A stretch of DNA of 64,000 nt from Austropuccinia psidii (GCA_023105745.1 JALGQZ010000009.1:7476937-7540936), one strand, 5' to 3'; shown: positions 1-10,168, counted from the stretch's first letter. Notes: a model not told the origin generated them from the sequence alone. Numbers and translations: made by a program.

Positions 1-1460
1 TGAGGCCATTCTTTAAGTTTTGGAACTTCTTTCAAGAGTGCTTGGCCCATTGATGGTTCCAAGTTATGAAAAGAAGTGGATAATTCATTTTTTAATTGTG
101 AATTATCAGGATCCAATACTTGTAGATTTGAAATTCTTGTGCCCTCATTTTGATTTAGAGGTGTAGACATTCTTGGTAAGGTGTTCAGTAATTGTTCAAT
201 GTCATTCATTTTACTGTTGCTACACCTTTGGGAATTTCTGTATTCATGTTGGAAGCTTTGTATTAAATTTATTACTTCAATTTTATACATGTCTTCTTTA
301 TGTGTAAGTTCTTGCCATAACTCTGTCTGTCTTGTATTATCAGCAGTGACTTGATTCAATTTCATTGATAATTTTGATACTTCTTCTTGTGAAGCATCAA
401 AACACTTTTTCAAGGCAATGGTATATGTCTTTACTTCAGTAAATGAATTTGAAATGTCATCAAGGACTTTCTTGTTATCTGTCTTGATAATATTTATGGC
501 TTGTTTAATTCTTGTTTCAATTATGTCATCAATATTGAATTTAGAATATTTATCTGTTAATTATTTAATAATGGCAGATTGTTCATTTATTTTATTGTTA
601 GAAGAATTATCATTATTGGAATTTTTAATTGTTCTCAAAACTTTTTCAAAACACATAAGTGTTTCATTAATTTGGCACAGACTCAGGTTGTTTGTTTTAA
701 TGTTGTTACAAATGGTGTCATTTTTATCAGAAAGATGTTTTTTCACGTCATTTATAGCATTATACAACTCTGGGATGGAATAAAATATGTCAGAAATCAT
801 TTCTGGAACCTTAATCTGGCTTCCTCCTTCTTCTGTAATTCCATCATGGTTCTGGCCATCTGAAATACATTTTCCATGGCATCCTGCTGAATCTTTGGGA
901 TTCTGTAGCCCTGGCTGTAAGGTTTTGGGGCTGGTGCCTTCCCTTTGCCCTTGTTTGGAGTTTGTGGCTGCTTTTTCATGTTGGAATTGCTGCTGCTGGC
1001 CACTGGGGCTGTTTTTGGCACTGGTTTGGCTGGTGGAGGGTTGTTTTTCCTCCATTCTAGTGTCAAAAGCATCATGTTTTTCTTCTCCATCAATGGATGC
1101 CATCCATTGAGCAATTTGCAAGTGTTGGGATGGCCCAAGAATTTTCTTACTTTCAGGTAAGAATTCATGCAATTCTTCCACAGGTCTGCAAGGATCTGGT
1201 ACTCCTTGAATTGGAGTGCATTGTTGTATGCACTGTGGCTGGCTTTGTATATGTCCACAGAGGCTTGTTATGGCGGTGTCAGCTCTTTTTGAAGGTAAAA
1301 TGGTATTATCAGCTTCAGAATGACCCATTTTAGTTGTTTGGAAGTCATCAACTGACCCTTTTCCTTCTGTACCTGGTTGGCCTCTGCCATAATCACGTCT
1401 ATTACCTTTTTGGGAGCTGCTTGAGGGGTTGTAGCTGGCTCCTGACCTGGTTGAAGGCAT
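1..1460 (-). pseudogene. gag: Gag N-terminal part of element A (frame 1)
   Basis: Reads from an ATG at 1460 (MPSTRSGAS) without a stop for 299 codons, meets one TAA at 563-561, then stays open in the same frame to the window edge. The first two thirds are low-complexity, rich in Q, S and P. From about 800 the protein is helical and coiled-coil-like and matches the pre-capsid part of B. Gag packages the element RNA and forms the particle. The frame overlaps the accessory frame (797-1446) over its whole exon 3, so both strands of codons are in use in the same 650 nt. The start ATG lies inside candidate intron 2 (1447-1510). A single nonsense codon and truncation by the window are the only visible breaks. 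Confidence 0.75.
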
Positions 1461-1708
1461 AATTATGGTTAAAAAAGGCTTAAAATAGTATTTTTACGTC
1501 AAAAACTTACTATTGGCCAAATTTTTGGTTTTCTGAAGTGTATTACTTATATCCAAGTTAATTAATTCAGAAGATTTTGGTTCAGGTTGATTATTTTGAG
1601 TCACAATAACAGTACTATTATGATCAGAATTAACAGTACTGGCAGGGATAATGCTGGTTACTGTTGAGGCTGTTTCAATGTTTTCTTGTCTTACCACGTT
1701 GTCAGACA
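797..1708 (-). pseudogene. Accessory (pre-gag) protein of element A, spliced, frame 2
   Basis: Proposed two-exon frame. Exon 2 (1708-1511) encodes SDNVVRQENIETAS and onward. Exon 3 (1446-797) continues in phase after removal of a 64-nt intron and contains the conserved stretches KFLGHPNTCKLLNGWHPLME, NVFQMARTMMELQKKEE and a basic PNKGKGKAPAPKP linker. An in-frame TAA at 1270-1268 breaks this copy. The frame ends in TGA at 799-797, which overlaps an in-frame Met of Gag as ATGA. The same protein is recognisable in B, C, G and J, including the GWxP motif. Function unknown; a nucleic-acid-binding role is only suggested by its basic tail. The alternative is a shorter frame starting at an internal Met (IMAEAN) without splicing. 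Confidence 0.6.
1447..1510 (-). other. Candidate intron 2 of element A (64 nt)
   Basis: The minus strand reads GTAAGT at 1510 and ends CTTCAACCAG at 1447. Removal joins codon fragments A and GT in phase 1 and links the leader exon to accessory frame 2. The Gag start ATG (1460-1458) lies inside it, 13 nt before the acceptor. A T-rich stretch with TTAAC sits where a branch point would be expected. Position, phase and length match B, C, G and J. Confidence 0.55.
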
Positions 1709-1787
1709 CTAAAATTAATGAAAAAGTCAATTAATTAAGTAAAAAAAAAATGTTATTTCAAAAAAGAAATAAAAATATAAGCCTCAC
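1709..1787 (-). other. Candidate leader intron 1 of element A (79 nt)
   Basis: The minus strand reads ATTATAA then GTGAGG at 1787 and ends in a T-rich tract with TTTTAG at 1709. Exon 1 ends in A and exon 2 begins TGTCTGAC, so splicing would create ATG TCT GAC in frame with the leader coding exon. The unspliced frame has an ATG at 1730, but that lies within the proposed intron. Confidence 0.5.
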
Positions 1788-1918
1788 TTATAATATGAAA
1801 AAAATTATTTTTTAAGGATTTTTTTGGATTATAAGTATTTTTTATATGTTTTTAAATTTTTCAATATAAGAAAAAAGATTTAAAAAGAGTAAAAAAATAT
1901 GTCACAGGTAAAATATCA

Positions 1919-1934
1919 CGGCTGGGCCCCCAAA
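1919..1934 (-). other. Primer-binding site, element A
   Basis: Immediately inside the 5' LTR, the minus strand reads TTTGGGGGCCCAGCCG. Nearly the same string follows the 5' LTRs of B, C and J, as expected for a tRNA-primed LTR element. I could not assign the tRNA. Confidence 0.75.
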
Positions 1935-3763
1935 TGTAAGGTGTGGATATGAAACTTTGATTAAAAATCAAGTACTTTTCCTGTCCTCAAAATTTGTATA
2001 AGGTAAAATTCAGTTAAAAATAGTATGAAATATTATTTTTAAGAGAAAACACGCCAATTTTATTGTTTATAACTTTATTAGTATAAAACAATAATATAAA
2101 AATTTATTGTTTTACCAACAATAAAGATTTATCCAAAAAATACTCTACAAGAGATATTTTAAGGCTACAAAAGAAATTTCTTCAAGAGCAATTTCAATTG
2201 GAATTAATTGAGCAAAGAACTGCAAGCAATTAATTAAAGAACAAAGTCTTTAAGAAGAATATTAAAGAGAAAACACGCCCAAAAGTGACCAGAGTGAATT
2301 TGGAAACAAAGTGACAAAGTTAACAGTGATGAAAGATGCTTTAATTCACTTTTGGGGTGGTTCAGGGGTAAAAATGATTATAAGAGTTACAAACAATGAT
2401 TATAATGATTTTTTCACGTGGTTAAAAGGATTAAAATGATTTAAAATTGGTGGTTGGAATCTTTGATTGATTGGTTTAACAGTTTTAAACTAATTAATAA
2501 AAGGAAAAGATTCTAACATGAAGAGAAAAGTGGGGCAAAGAAGACATTCTTTTATAGCCATCAATTCTCTTACTCCAAAAGTAAAATTTACTCTTGTCAG
2601 TCGTGAAAAACAGTCTGACAACAGAAAAGCCAATTATGGCATCATTGAACCCTGGTTTAGACCAAAAAAGGGCTGGTTTAAGCCATTTTTAGCCATTTTA
2701 GACCCTTAAATCAGCCATTACTATAGCAATACCAGGCCTAGAGCCTTCAAAACACGTCAGAATGTGTGTCAGAGGCGTAGAAACCAGTTAAAACTGTTTT
2801 TACTATGATTGTTTTATCTTAAGGGTAGTTTTACCCTCTTGGCAACAGCTAAAACTACCCCAGTTGGTATCAAAACCTCATCATCAATTGAGTTCACAGA
2901 CCCTGTAACTCAATTCCAGGCCAAAAGTGATGAACTTTTGCGTGAATTTTGACATCCCACGCCTGTCAGCAAGGATTTTGGGGGTCTAGCTCCCCCTTAG
3001 AGCTGGAGTTCCTTCCCCCCCCCAAATTTAATCTTTCCAATTTTATTTTTCCTTTAATTCCTCATCATGTATTATACTTATAATTTACATATGTAATTAA
3101 ATTCAATTGTACAGTACAATACAGTAATAATTGACACCTCATATGTAAATCAAAGTTCACTTATGTAATACACGCGCACATTTTGACATTTCAATTGAAT
3201 TCAATTGAAAATACTTTAATTCCTCATAACTTCTAAACTAAACACAACACCTCAATTTTAACACAAAAATTGATGGTTAACACCACATGTGGTGTGAATT
3301 AAATTAAGGTTTTGAGGATTTTCAACTTTTGTATTGAAAATACTAAAAACTTAATTTAAGCTTATTTAGAGTTGAGTTACAAAAATTTCACTCAGAGGTG
3401 ACCCCACCTGATTTTTTATGAGGAATCCAATGGTGAAATAAAATTTATATGTTTATTTATTGGATAAAAAGTTATAATAAATTTTATTTAACTTTTTTCC
3501 AAATTTATTTATTTTTTCACAATTTTGTAAAAATTTCATTTTTACTTAAATTTTTCAAGTATAAATGTAATTTTATATTTACAAAATTTAAAGTAATTTT
3601 ATTTTTAAATTATAATTAATTTTTTTATTTTTAATATAATTTTATATTTATATTTTTTTATTTTTATTTTAATAATATAAATAAATTTATTTTATTTATA
3701 TTAATATGTTATTTTTTATATTTGTGGTCTTTTGGGTATATGAAATTACCTCTAAGGCTCACA
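1935..3763 (-). repeat. 5' LTR of element A (1829 bp)
   Basis: In element orientation it begins TGTGAGCCTTAGAGGTA and ends CACACCTTACA. It is bounded on the inner side by the primer-binding site. It holds two long perfect palindromes, one centred on CAATTGAATTCAATTG (22 bp in all, 3189-3210) and ACACCACATGTGGTGT (3280-3295), which recur in the LTRs of B and D. A 63-codon antisense frame (2518-2709) also recurs but looks fortuitous. Confidence 0.95.
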
Positions 3764-5311
3764 CCTTCATTAGCTTAAGTATATTACTCTCTTATTGGCT
3801 TTCACATTTTATTTCATCCCATTTGGAAGTTTATTTTTCATGTTTGTCACACTCTGTAGTGAATATTTCTTTGGTATCACAAAATGACTTAAGTATAAAT
3901 AATCCTGTCAAAAGTATCTCCTATCCATTTTATTCAATCCACAGATATCATTGAAATTTGTTTTGGACTTCAAGCTTGAAGAGTTAATTTAGGAATAAAT
4001 TATTGATGGCCTGTGACCAATTTAGTTCTTATTTACTTTTCCTTTGACTCTTATATTACTCCCCCCTCATCTATCCTTTCTCTATAGGATTTCTTTACTT
4101 TAAATTTAATATAATCCTCTTTTACATTTCTCTTACATATATATAGATAAAATAATATTGAGATTTCTAAGCTTTACATTCGGTCCAGAGAGTTCCCATT
4201 GGAGGCATTAATATAATTTACACTGAGATAATGTGCCTTGACTCTTGAGAATCACCAAACTTACTTTTTCTGGTCGGTAAGTATCCTGAATTTTGATGGA
4301 ATAGTTCCAAACAAATGGTTTCTCTGCATAAAAACAAGATTATTTCCTTTTGTTTTGATTCAACTTAGTTAAACATGAAAGAATAGTGGGAGAAAGGTTG
4401 TTAGTTCCACTTCTGAAAACGATATTTAATCTTAATAAGTTCTAATTGGTGTAAAATCTTGCTTCTGAATAAATCTTTTGTCCATTTATGCAAATCTGTA
4501 CACATAATTTTGATATTCCAAGTTATTGTTTTAATTCCCGCCTTTTTCTCCTCATCAGTGATTTCAAACCCCATTAGAGTAGAAATATTTCTTGATTTGT
4601 GTATTTTCCTTATATGTTCTCTATTGGTTGCAAGCATTTGTTTAAATAAGATTTTTCTGGTTACATTCATTCTTTCTTCCCCAAATTGGCCTTCAGTTCA
4701 GATTAATTTGGCTGATTTCATGGTTGGTGACCTATATAAGTGTGACTGTAAGAACCATAAAATTACTCAATATTTGACTTAATGGGAAGGCAGCTTATTA
4801 TCCAAGTATTACCCTGGTTACTTAGGTGTTCTGGAGGGGTTGAATCTTTCTTCAACCACTTTTTGAAACCTGGTTTCTGGATCAGAAATGGTCTTTAAAG
4901 AACCATTTTACCAAATGGAATGAACAATAAATGATCAATCTTGCAAGTACAATACAGTGAATCCTTGGAATTAAATGAAAGTTTGTGGATGCTTTTTTTT
5001 GGCTTTTTCAAAAATAGGAAGGGAATCAGTTGGAAAAAAACTGTATCTAAAAACAAACCATTATGAATTTATGATATTTTTGTTTTTTCTGAATCACAAA
5101 CCACGTTCAATTTTTCACTTTTTAGGCTTAAAAAACCCTATGGTTAATGACAAGATAATTTTTTAAAAGTGATGATATTGATAATAATCATATTTTTCAA
5201 TAGAAGATTAATGCTATAAATAAACACCTATATTAAAAAAATTGATTAAGTTATTTTTAATGGAGGATTTGAAAAAAATACACTTTATGGGTAGATTAGA
5301 AACTCAATTTA
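3764..5311. other. Unassigned AT-rich interval
   Basis: About 1.5 kb between the LTR of A and the 5' LTR of C. I see no LTR ends, no retroelement motif and no RNA gene. The only open frame of note is at 4401-4670 on the minus strand (separate entry). It is probably the remains of an older repeat or intergenic host DNA. Confidence 0.5.
4401..4670 (-). pseudogene. Unrecognised 89-codon frame
   Basis: The frame encodes a lysine- and isoleucine-rich helical peptide starting MNVTRKILFKQMLATNREHI and containing GFEITDEEKKAGIKTI. Its composition is more protein-like than the surrounding AT-rich noise, and the frame continues upstream of the Met (EGQFGEER) to a TGA. I recognise no domain. It may be a fragment of a decayed transposon or host exon, or chance. 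Confidence 0.25.
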
Positions 5312-8146
5312 TTTCAGCCTGTGACTCAAACCAGAGCACAAGCATCACATCCAAATACCATAAACCAATGGTATAGCCAAGATACCACAAAAACATGGAG
5401 GTGAGCCAAATCAGCTCAAAGGGTCTCAAGCAAAGGAGGAAACTCACCCCTTTCCAAATATACAAGTCCCATCATCAGAGGCCAAAGAATAACAAAGTTA
5501 TTCCTGCTCAAAGTTGTTGCTGAGCATAAACCTTAATTTTCACCTCTCATCTAAAACACAGAGGAAGAGACTCAGCCCCATCAAATGGGTATTCAAAATG
5601 CAGCTCTAAGTAAGGGTTCTCCAATGGTACTAGCCAAACTGAGCTAGCACCATAATTACAGAATGTCAGCCTGTGACTCAAAACCAGAGCACAAGCATGA
5701 AAACATGGTGCTGAGCCAAACAAGGTCAAAAGGTATCATAAGAAAGAGGAAACTCACTTCTTTCTGAAATTATAAGTCCCATCACCATAGGACAAAGAAT
5801 AACAAAGTTATTCCTCCTCAAAGTTGTTGCTGAGCATAAACCTTAATTTTCACCTCTTATCTAAAATCCATAATAAGAGGCTTAACCTCATCAAATGGGT
5901 ATTTAGAATGAAGCTCTAAGGCAGGGCTATCCAATGGTACCAGCCAAACTGAGCTAGCACCAATATTACTGGAGTTATGGTCAATTTCAGGCCAAATAAG
6001 GGTGAACAAAACACTCACCTCTCATCTAACTTCCACAGTTTTGATGTGAGATACTTAAAGTGGGGTCTTTTTGGAAAGAGCACAAACAGAGCTATTGGAT
6101 GGTGCCATCCATTTCCCCATATATCAACTATAGCAGAAGTTATGGGGCAAACAAGCTCAATACAGCTTTTTGCCTAAACCACACATATGTACACAAGTCT
6201 TGTACATGGCATAACCTTGCCATATTTAATGATAGCCATATCAAATAAGGTATCATTGTGTAGAAAACATACAGGGCTACACACTGGTTCAGTTTTGAGG
6301 TTGATATCTCAAAAACTGACAAATTTATGGCAGTTTTAAGGTCAAAATCCCACATTCTGACCAATACAGCTTTACCATGGGATAATCTCCCATAACCATG
6401 AATATGAGGTGTCAAATAGATGAAGGAGCTTGTTTTTACTTCAATAACCCATATGTCAACCAATACTGGGGTCCCATACAGCCTCTGTACAGCATTCTAC
6501 ACGTCATACACGTCAGAATCAGGCTATGAGGTCCCCAGATGAAAGTGTTCACCCTGTATTGGTGAAAACTGCCCATATGTGGTTTCAAAGCCACATCTGA
6601 GCCCAATACAGGGCAGAAAGGCTGTTTGCAAACCACAAGCCAGTAATAGAGAGTGAAAAAATCTTCACTTCCTCTACGTGGAAAGGTCTAGCACCCTTTC
6701 CACCCCATTTCAGGATAAAAAGGAGTCTTTTCACAGCCAGAATTGTTTCCTAATCTTGCTCTTGAATATCCTATGTAGTAAACTGTCAAAATCAGTTTTA
6801 CCCTTGGGTAATAATCAAGGTATAATTATAATTTTAATTATTGTAGCTCTTATTATAGTAATCCAACTGGTAAGACTGCAACCAGGGTTCTCAATAGCAC
6901 TCAACACCACTATTCTTCAATAGTAGAACCCTTTTATTATATTATAAACCATCATATTAAATAAAAACTCTTATTTTAAAATTATTTCCATGTGTCACAG
7001 TCATATTTCTAGTTGTAAATAGCCTAATTACTGCTTCAACATAGACTCCAGCTGACACAGAAGTTATGACCCAAATAAGGTCAAATAAGGGTGATTGAAT
7101 TATTCACCTCCTATCTAAATTCTAAAGTTTTAGTGTGAGATACCTAAAGTGGGGTATTTTTTGAAAGCGCACAATAAGGGCTATCTGATGGTGCCATCCA
7201 TTTCCTCATATCTCCTCTAGAACAAATTTTATGGGGCAAACAAGCCTTATACAGTTTTTAAGAAAAACATATAGAAGTACAAAATTTCTTGTACATGGCA
7301 TAACCTTTGCATACTTGATGATAGCCATATCAAACAAGGTACCATTGTGTAGAACACATGCAGGGCTACACAATAAGCTAACTTTGAGCTTGATATCTCA
7401 AAAAGTGACAAGTTTATGGCAGTTTTAAGCTCAAAATCCCAAAATTAGACCAATACAGTCTTACTGTGAGATGTTTTCCCATAACTATTATTATGAGTTT
7501 TGAAACAGAAAAAGGAGAATTTTTATACTTCAATACCTCATAATTCATTCAATACTGGGGTCCCATACAGGTTCTATACAAAATTCTATGTGTCATACTT
7601 GTCAGAAAAGGGCTATGTGGTCCTGAGATTAAAGTTTTTACCTTGTATTGGTGAAAACTTCCCAGATGTGGTTTCAAAACCACATCTGAGCCCAATACAG
7701 AGCATACAGGCAGTATGAAAACAACAAGCTAGTACCCTGAAGTGAAAAACCCTCACTTCCTCTACGTGGATGGTCTGGAGGGCCATTCCACCCCATTTTA
7801 GGCTAAAAGGAGGCCGTTTCTCCACCAGAAAAGGTTTCCTCATCCTGCTCTTGAATTCCTATGTAGTACAACTGTCAAAAACAGTTATACTCTTGTAAAA
7901 AAATCAGTTTATACTATAAAATTAAGTATTGTAGTCTTTATTATTGTAATCCAACAGGTAAAGCTGCACCCAGGGCTTTCAACAGCGCTCAGCACCACTA
8001 TTACTCAATAGTAAAGCCCTTAATACTCTTATTTAAACCTCTTATATCATCAATAAATCATTTATTCTCATTTTTCACTGTGTCACAGTCACAGTTAAAG
8101 CTTGTAAATAGCTATAAAAAAGCTTCATCAGAGACTCAGCCTGACA
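5312..8146 (+). repeat. 5' LTR of element C, split by solo LTR E
   Basis: Starts TTTCAGCCTGTGACTC (the canonical TG is now TT) and ends AGACTCAGCCTGACA at 8146, directly before the PBS. The LTR continues from 5663 to 7058-8146 across inserted LTR E. With E and one target-site copy removed it is 1436 bp, matching the 3' LTR of C (1435 bp) and the 3' LTR of G (1437 bp). Confidence 0.93.
5664..7057 (+). mobile_element. Solo LTR E (C family) inside the C 5' LTR
   Basis: A 1394-bp LTR of the C family in the same orientation, from TGTCAGCCTGTGACTC to GACTCCAGCTGACA. It is flanked on both sides by CAGAA (5659-5663 and 7058-7062), and the interrupted LTR resumes exactly where it left off. It has no internal coding region, so it is a solo LTR left by recombination between two LTRs. 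Confidence 0.93.
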
Positions 8147-8165
8147 TTTTGGGGGCCTGGCTGTG
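8147..8165 (+). other. Primer-binding site, element C
   Basis: TTTTGGGGGCCTGGCTGTG follows the 5' LTR directly. It matches the A/B site (TTTGGGGGCCCAGCCG) and the J site (TTTGGGGACCTGGCCAT) closely, so three diverged families appear to use the same or a related primer. Confidence 0.8.
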
Positions 8166-8299
8166 TTTTTAAACTTTTTTGGACATTATAAGTGAGTTTT
8201 TTCTCTTATTTTCTTCATTATTCCACTTTTGTTTCTCTTTTTTAGGCGTAAATTGTATCAAAAAATAAATAAAATATATATTTTTTATTTATTTTTTGA

Positions 8300-8320
8300 G
8301 TGGTATATGCTGTATACCAC
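8300..8320 (+). other. Perfect hairpin in the leader of C
   Basis: GTGGTATA and TATACCAC form an 8-bp perfect stem around the 5-nt loop TGCTG. It lies in the leader between the PBS and the first coding exon, 8 bp before the insertion point of LTR D. A role in RNA packaging or structure is possible but untested. Confidence 0.5.
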
Positions 8321-8328
8321 TGCGTTTT

Positions 8329-10163
8329 TTTGAGCCTTAGAGGTATTTTCATATACCCAAAAGACCACAAAAAGATAAATTAAGATACAAATACAAATAA
8401 AATAAATTTATTTCTATTACAAACATAAAAATTTAAAGATAAATACAAATTTACATTTCAAAATCCAAATTGCATTATAATTTAAAAATGAAATTACAAT
8501 AAAATTTAAAATTATGAAATTACATTTTTACTTGTAAAAATTAAGTAAAAATGAATTTTTAATAAGATTTATGAAATAAAAAAAGGTTTTTGGTAAAAAT
8601 TTATATAAAATATATTATAACTTTTTATCCAATAAATAAACATATGAAAATTATTTCACCATTTGATTCCTCATAACAAATTAGGTGGGGTCACCTCTGA
8701 GTGAAATTTTTGTAACTCAACTCTAAATAAGCTTAAATTAAGTTTTTAGTATTTTCAAAACAAAAATTGAAAATCCTCAAAACTTTAATTTAATTCACAC
8801 CACATGTGGTATTAACCATCAATTTTTGTGTTGAAATTGAGGTGTTGTGTTTAGTTTAGAAGTTATGAGGAATTGAAGTATTGTCAATTGAATTCAATTG
8901 AAATGTCAAAATTTGCGCATGTATTACATAAGTGAACTTTGATTTACATATGAGGCATAAATTATTACTGTATTGTAATGTACCATTCAATTGAATGACA
9001 TATGTAAATTACAAGTATAATACATGATGAGAAATTAAAGGAAAAAATAAATTGAAAAGATGAAAATTGGGGGGGAAAAGGAACTCTAGCTCTAAGGGGG
9101 AGCCAGACTGCCAAAGCCCTTGCTGACTGGCATGGGATGTCAAAATTCAGGCAAAATTTCATTACTTTTGGCCTGGCATTGAGTCACAGGGTCTGTGACT
9201 CAATTGATGATGAGGTTTTGATACCAACCAGGGTGGTTTCAACTGCTGGCAAGAGGGTGAAACTACCCTTAAGTTAAAGCAATGTTAGTAAGAACAAACT
9301 TAACTGGTTTCTACGACTCTAACACACATTCTGATGTGTTCTGAAGGCTCTTTACTAGGTATTACTATAGTGATGGCTGATTTAAGGGTCCAAAATGGCT
9401 AAAACCAGCCCTTTTTTGGTCTAAACCAGGGTTCAATGATGCCATAATTGGCTTTTCTGTTGTCAGACTGTCTTTCACGACTGACAAATGTAAAATTTAC
9501 TTTTGGAGTAAGAAAAGTGATGGCTATAAAAGAAGGTCTTCTTTGCCCCACTTTTCTCTTCAAGTTGGAATCTTTTCCTTTTATAATTAGTTTCAACACC
9601 ATTAAACCAATCAATAAAAGATTCCAACCACCCTTTCCAAATCATTTTGAACCTTTTAATCACATTAAAAAAAAATTTTAATCATTGTTTGTAACTCTTA
9701 TAAGCATTTTTACCCCTTGAACCACCCCAACAGTGAATTTTTTTACCCCTGAACCACCCCAAAAGTGAATTAAACCATCTTTCATCACTGCTAACTTTTC
9801 CGCTTTGTTGCCAAATTCATTCTGTTCACTTTTGGGCGTGTTTTCTCTTTAATATTCTTTTTAAAGACCTTGTTCATTAACTAATTGCTTGCAGTTCTTT
9901 GCTCAATTAATTCCAATTGAAATTGCTCTTGAAGAAATTTCTTTTGTAGCCTTACATATCTCTTGTAGAGTATTGTTGGTAAAACAATAAATCTTTATAA
10001 TATTATTGTTTTATACTAATAAAGCTATAAACAAGAAAAAATTGGCGTGTTTTCTCTTAAAAATAATATTTCTTATTATTTTTAATTGATTTTTACCTTA
10101 TACAAATTTTTAGGACAGGAAAAGTACTTGATTTTTAATCAAAGTTTCCTATCCAAACCTTCC
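8329..10163 (+). mobile_element. Solo LTR D (A/B family, plus orientation)
   Basis: An 1835-bp LTR of the A/B family, inverted relative to A and B, diverged from them, beginning TTTGAGCCTTAGAGGTA and ending CCTATCCAAACCTTCCA. It is flanked by GTTTT at 8324-8328 and 10164-10168. It contains the A/B palindromes in shortened form (CAATTGAATTCAATTG at 8885-8900). No internal region is present. It interrupts the leader of C. Confidence 0.93.
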
Positions 10164-10168
10164 AGTTT

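Larger units (their letters stand above)
1..3763 (-). mobile_element. Element A: Ty3/gypsy chromovirus, 5' part only
   Basis: Minus-strand LTR retrotransposon entering from the left edge. The window holds its 5' LTR, primer-binding site, leader with two candidate introns, an accessory frame and the start of Gag. The rest of gag-pol and the 3' LTR lie left of position 1. It is a close relative of complete element B: the LTR is the same length (1829 bp) and the internal sequence aligns almost without gaps, with position 1 matching about 16573 of B. Only one flank is visible (CCTTC after 3763), so no target duplication can be tested. Confidence 0.93.

Noticed and set aside
418..1333. Several plus-strand frames of 70-120 codons opposite Gag of A (and 16844-17314, 12524-13039 opposite B)
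   Set aside because: Shadows of the real minus-strand genes, hydrophobic translations of antisense codons with no independent support.
797..1460. Programmed +1 frameshift joining the MPSTRSG frame to the accessory frame
   Set aside because: Both A and B need the same +1 step, but no slippery site or shared shift point is visible, the Gag frame itself continues in A, and the intron model explains the frame of all five copies.
1494..1730. Stand-alone small gene starting at ATG 1730 (and 18285 in B)
   Set aside because: The first codons lie in the candidate leader intron. The conserved part starts exactly at the proposed acceptor, so I treat it as exon 2 of the accessory gene.
2518..2709. 63-codon frame antisense to the LTR, present in A, B (19074-19265), truncated in the other B LTR, and in D (minus strand, 9399-9614)
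   Set aside because: All base differences that I could see between A and the diverged D copy within the shared part change the amino acid, and one B copy has a stop, so there is no sign of selection on a protein. The frame persists only because the LTRs are related.
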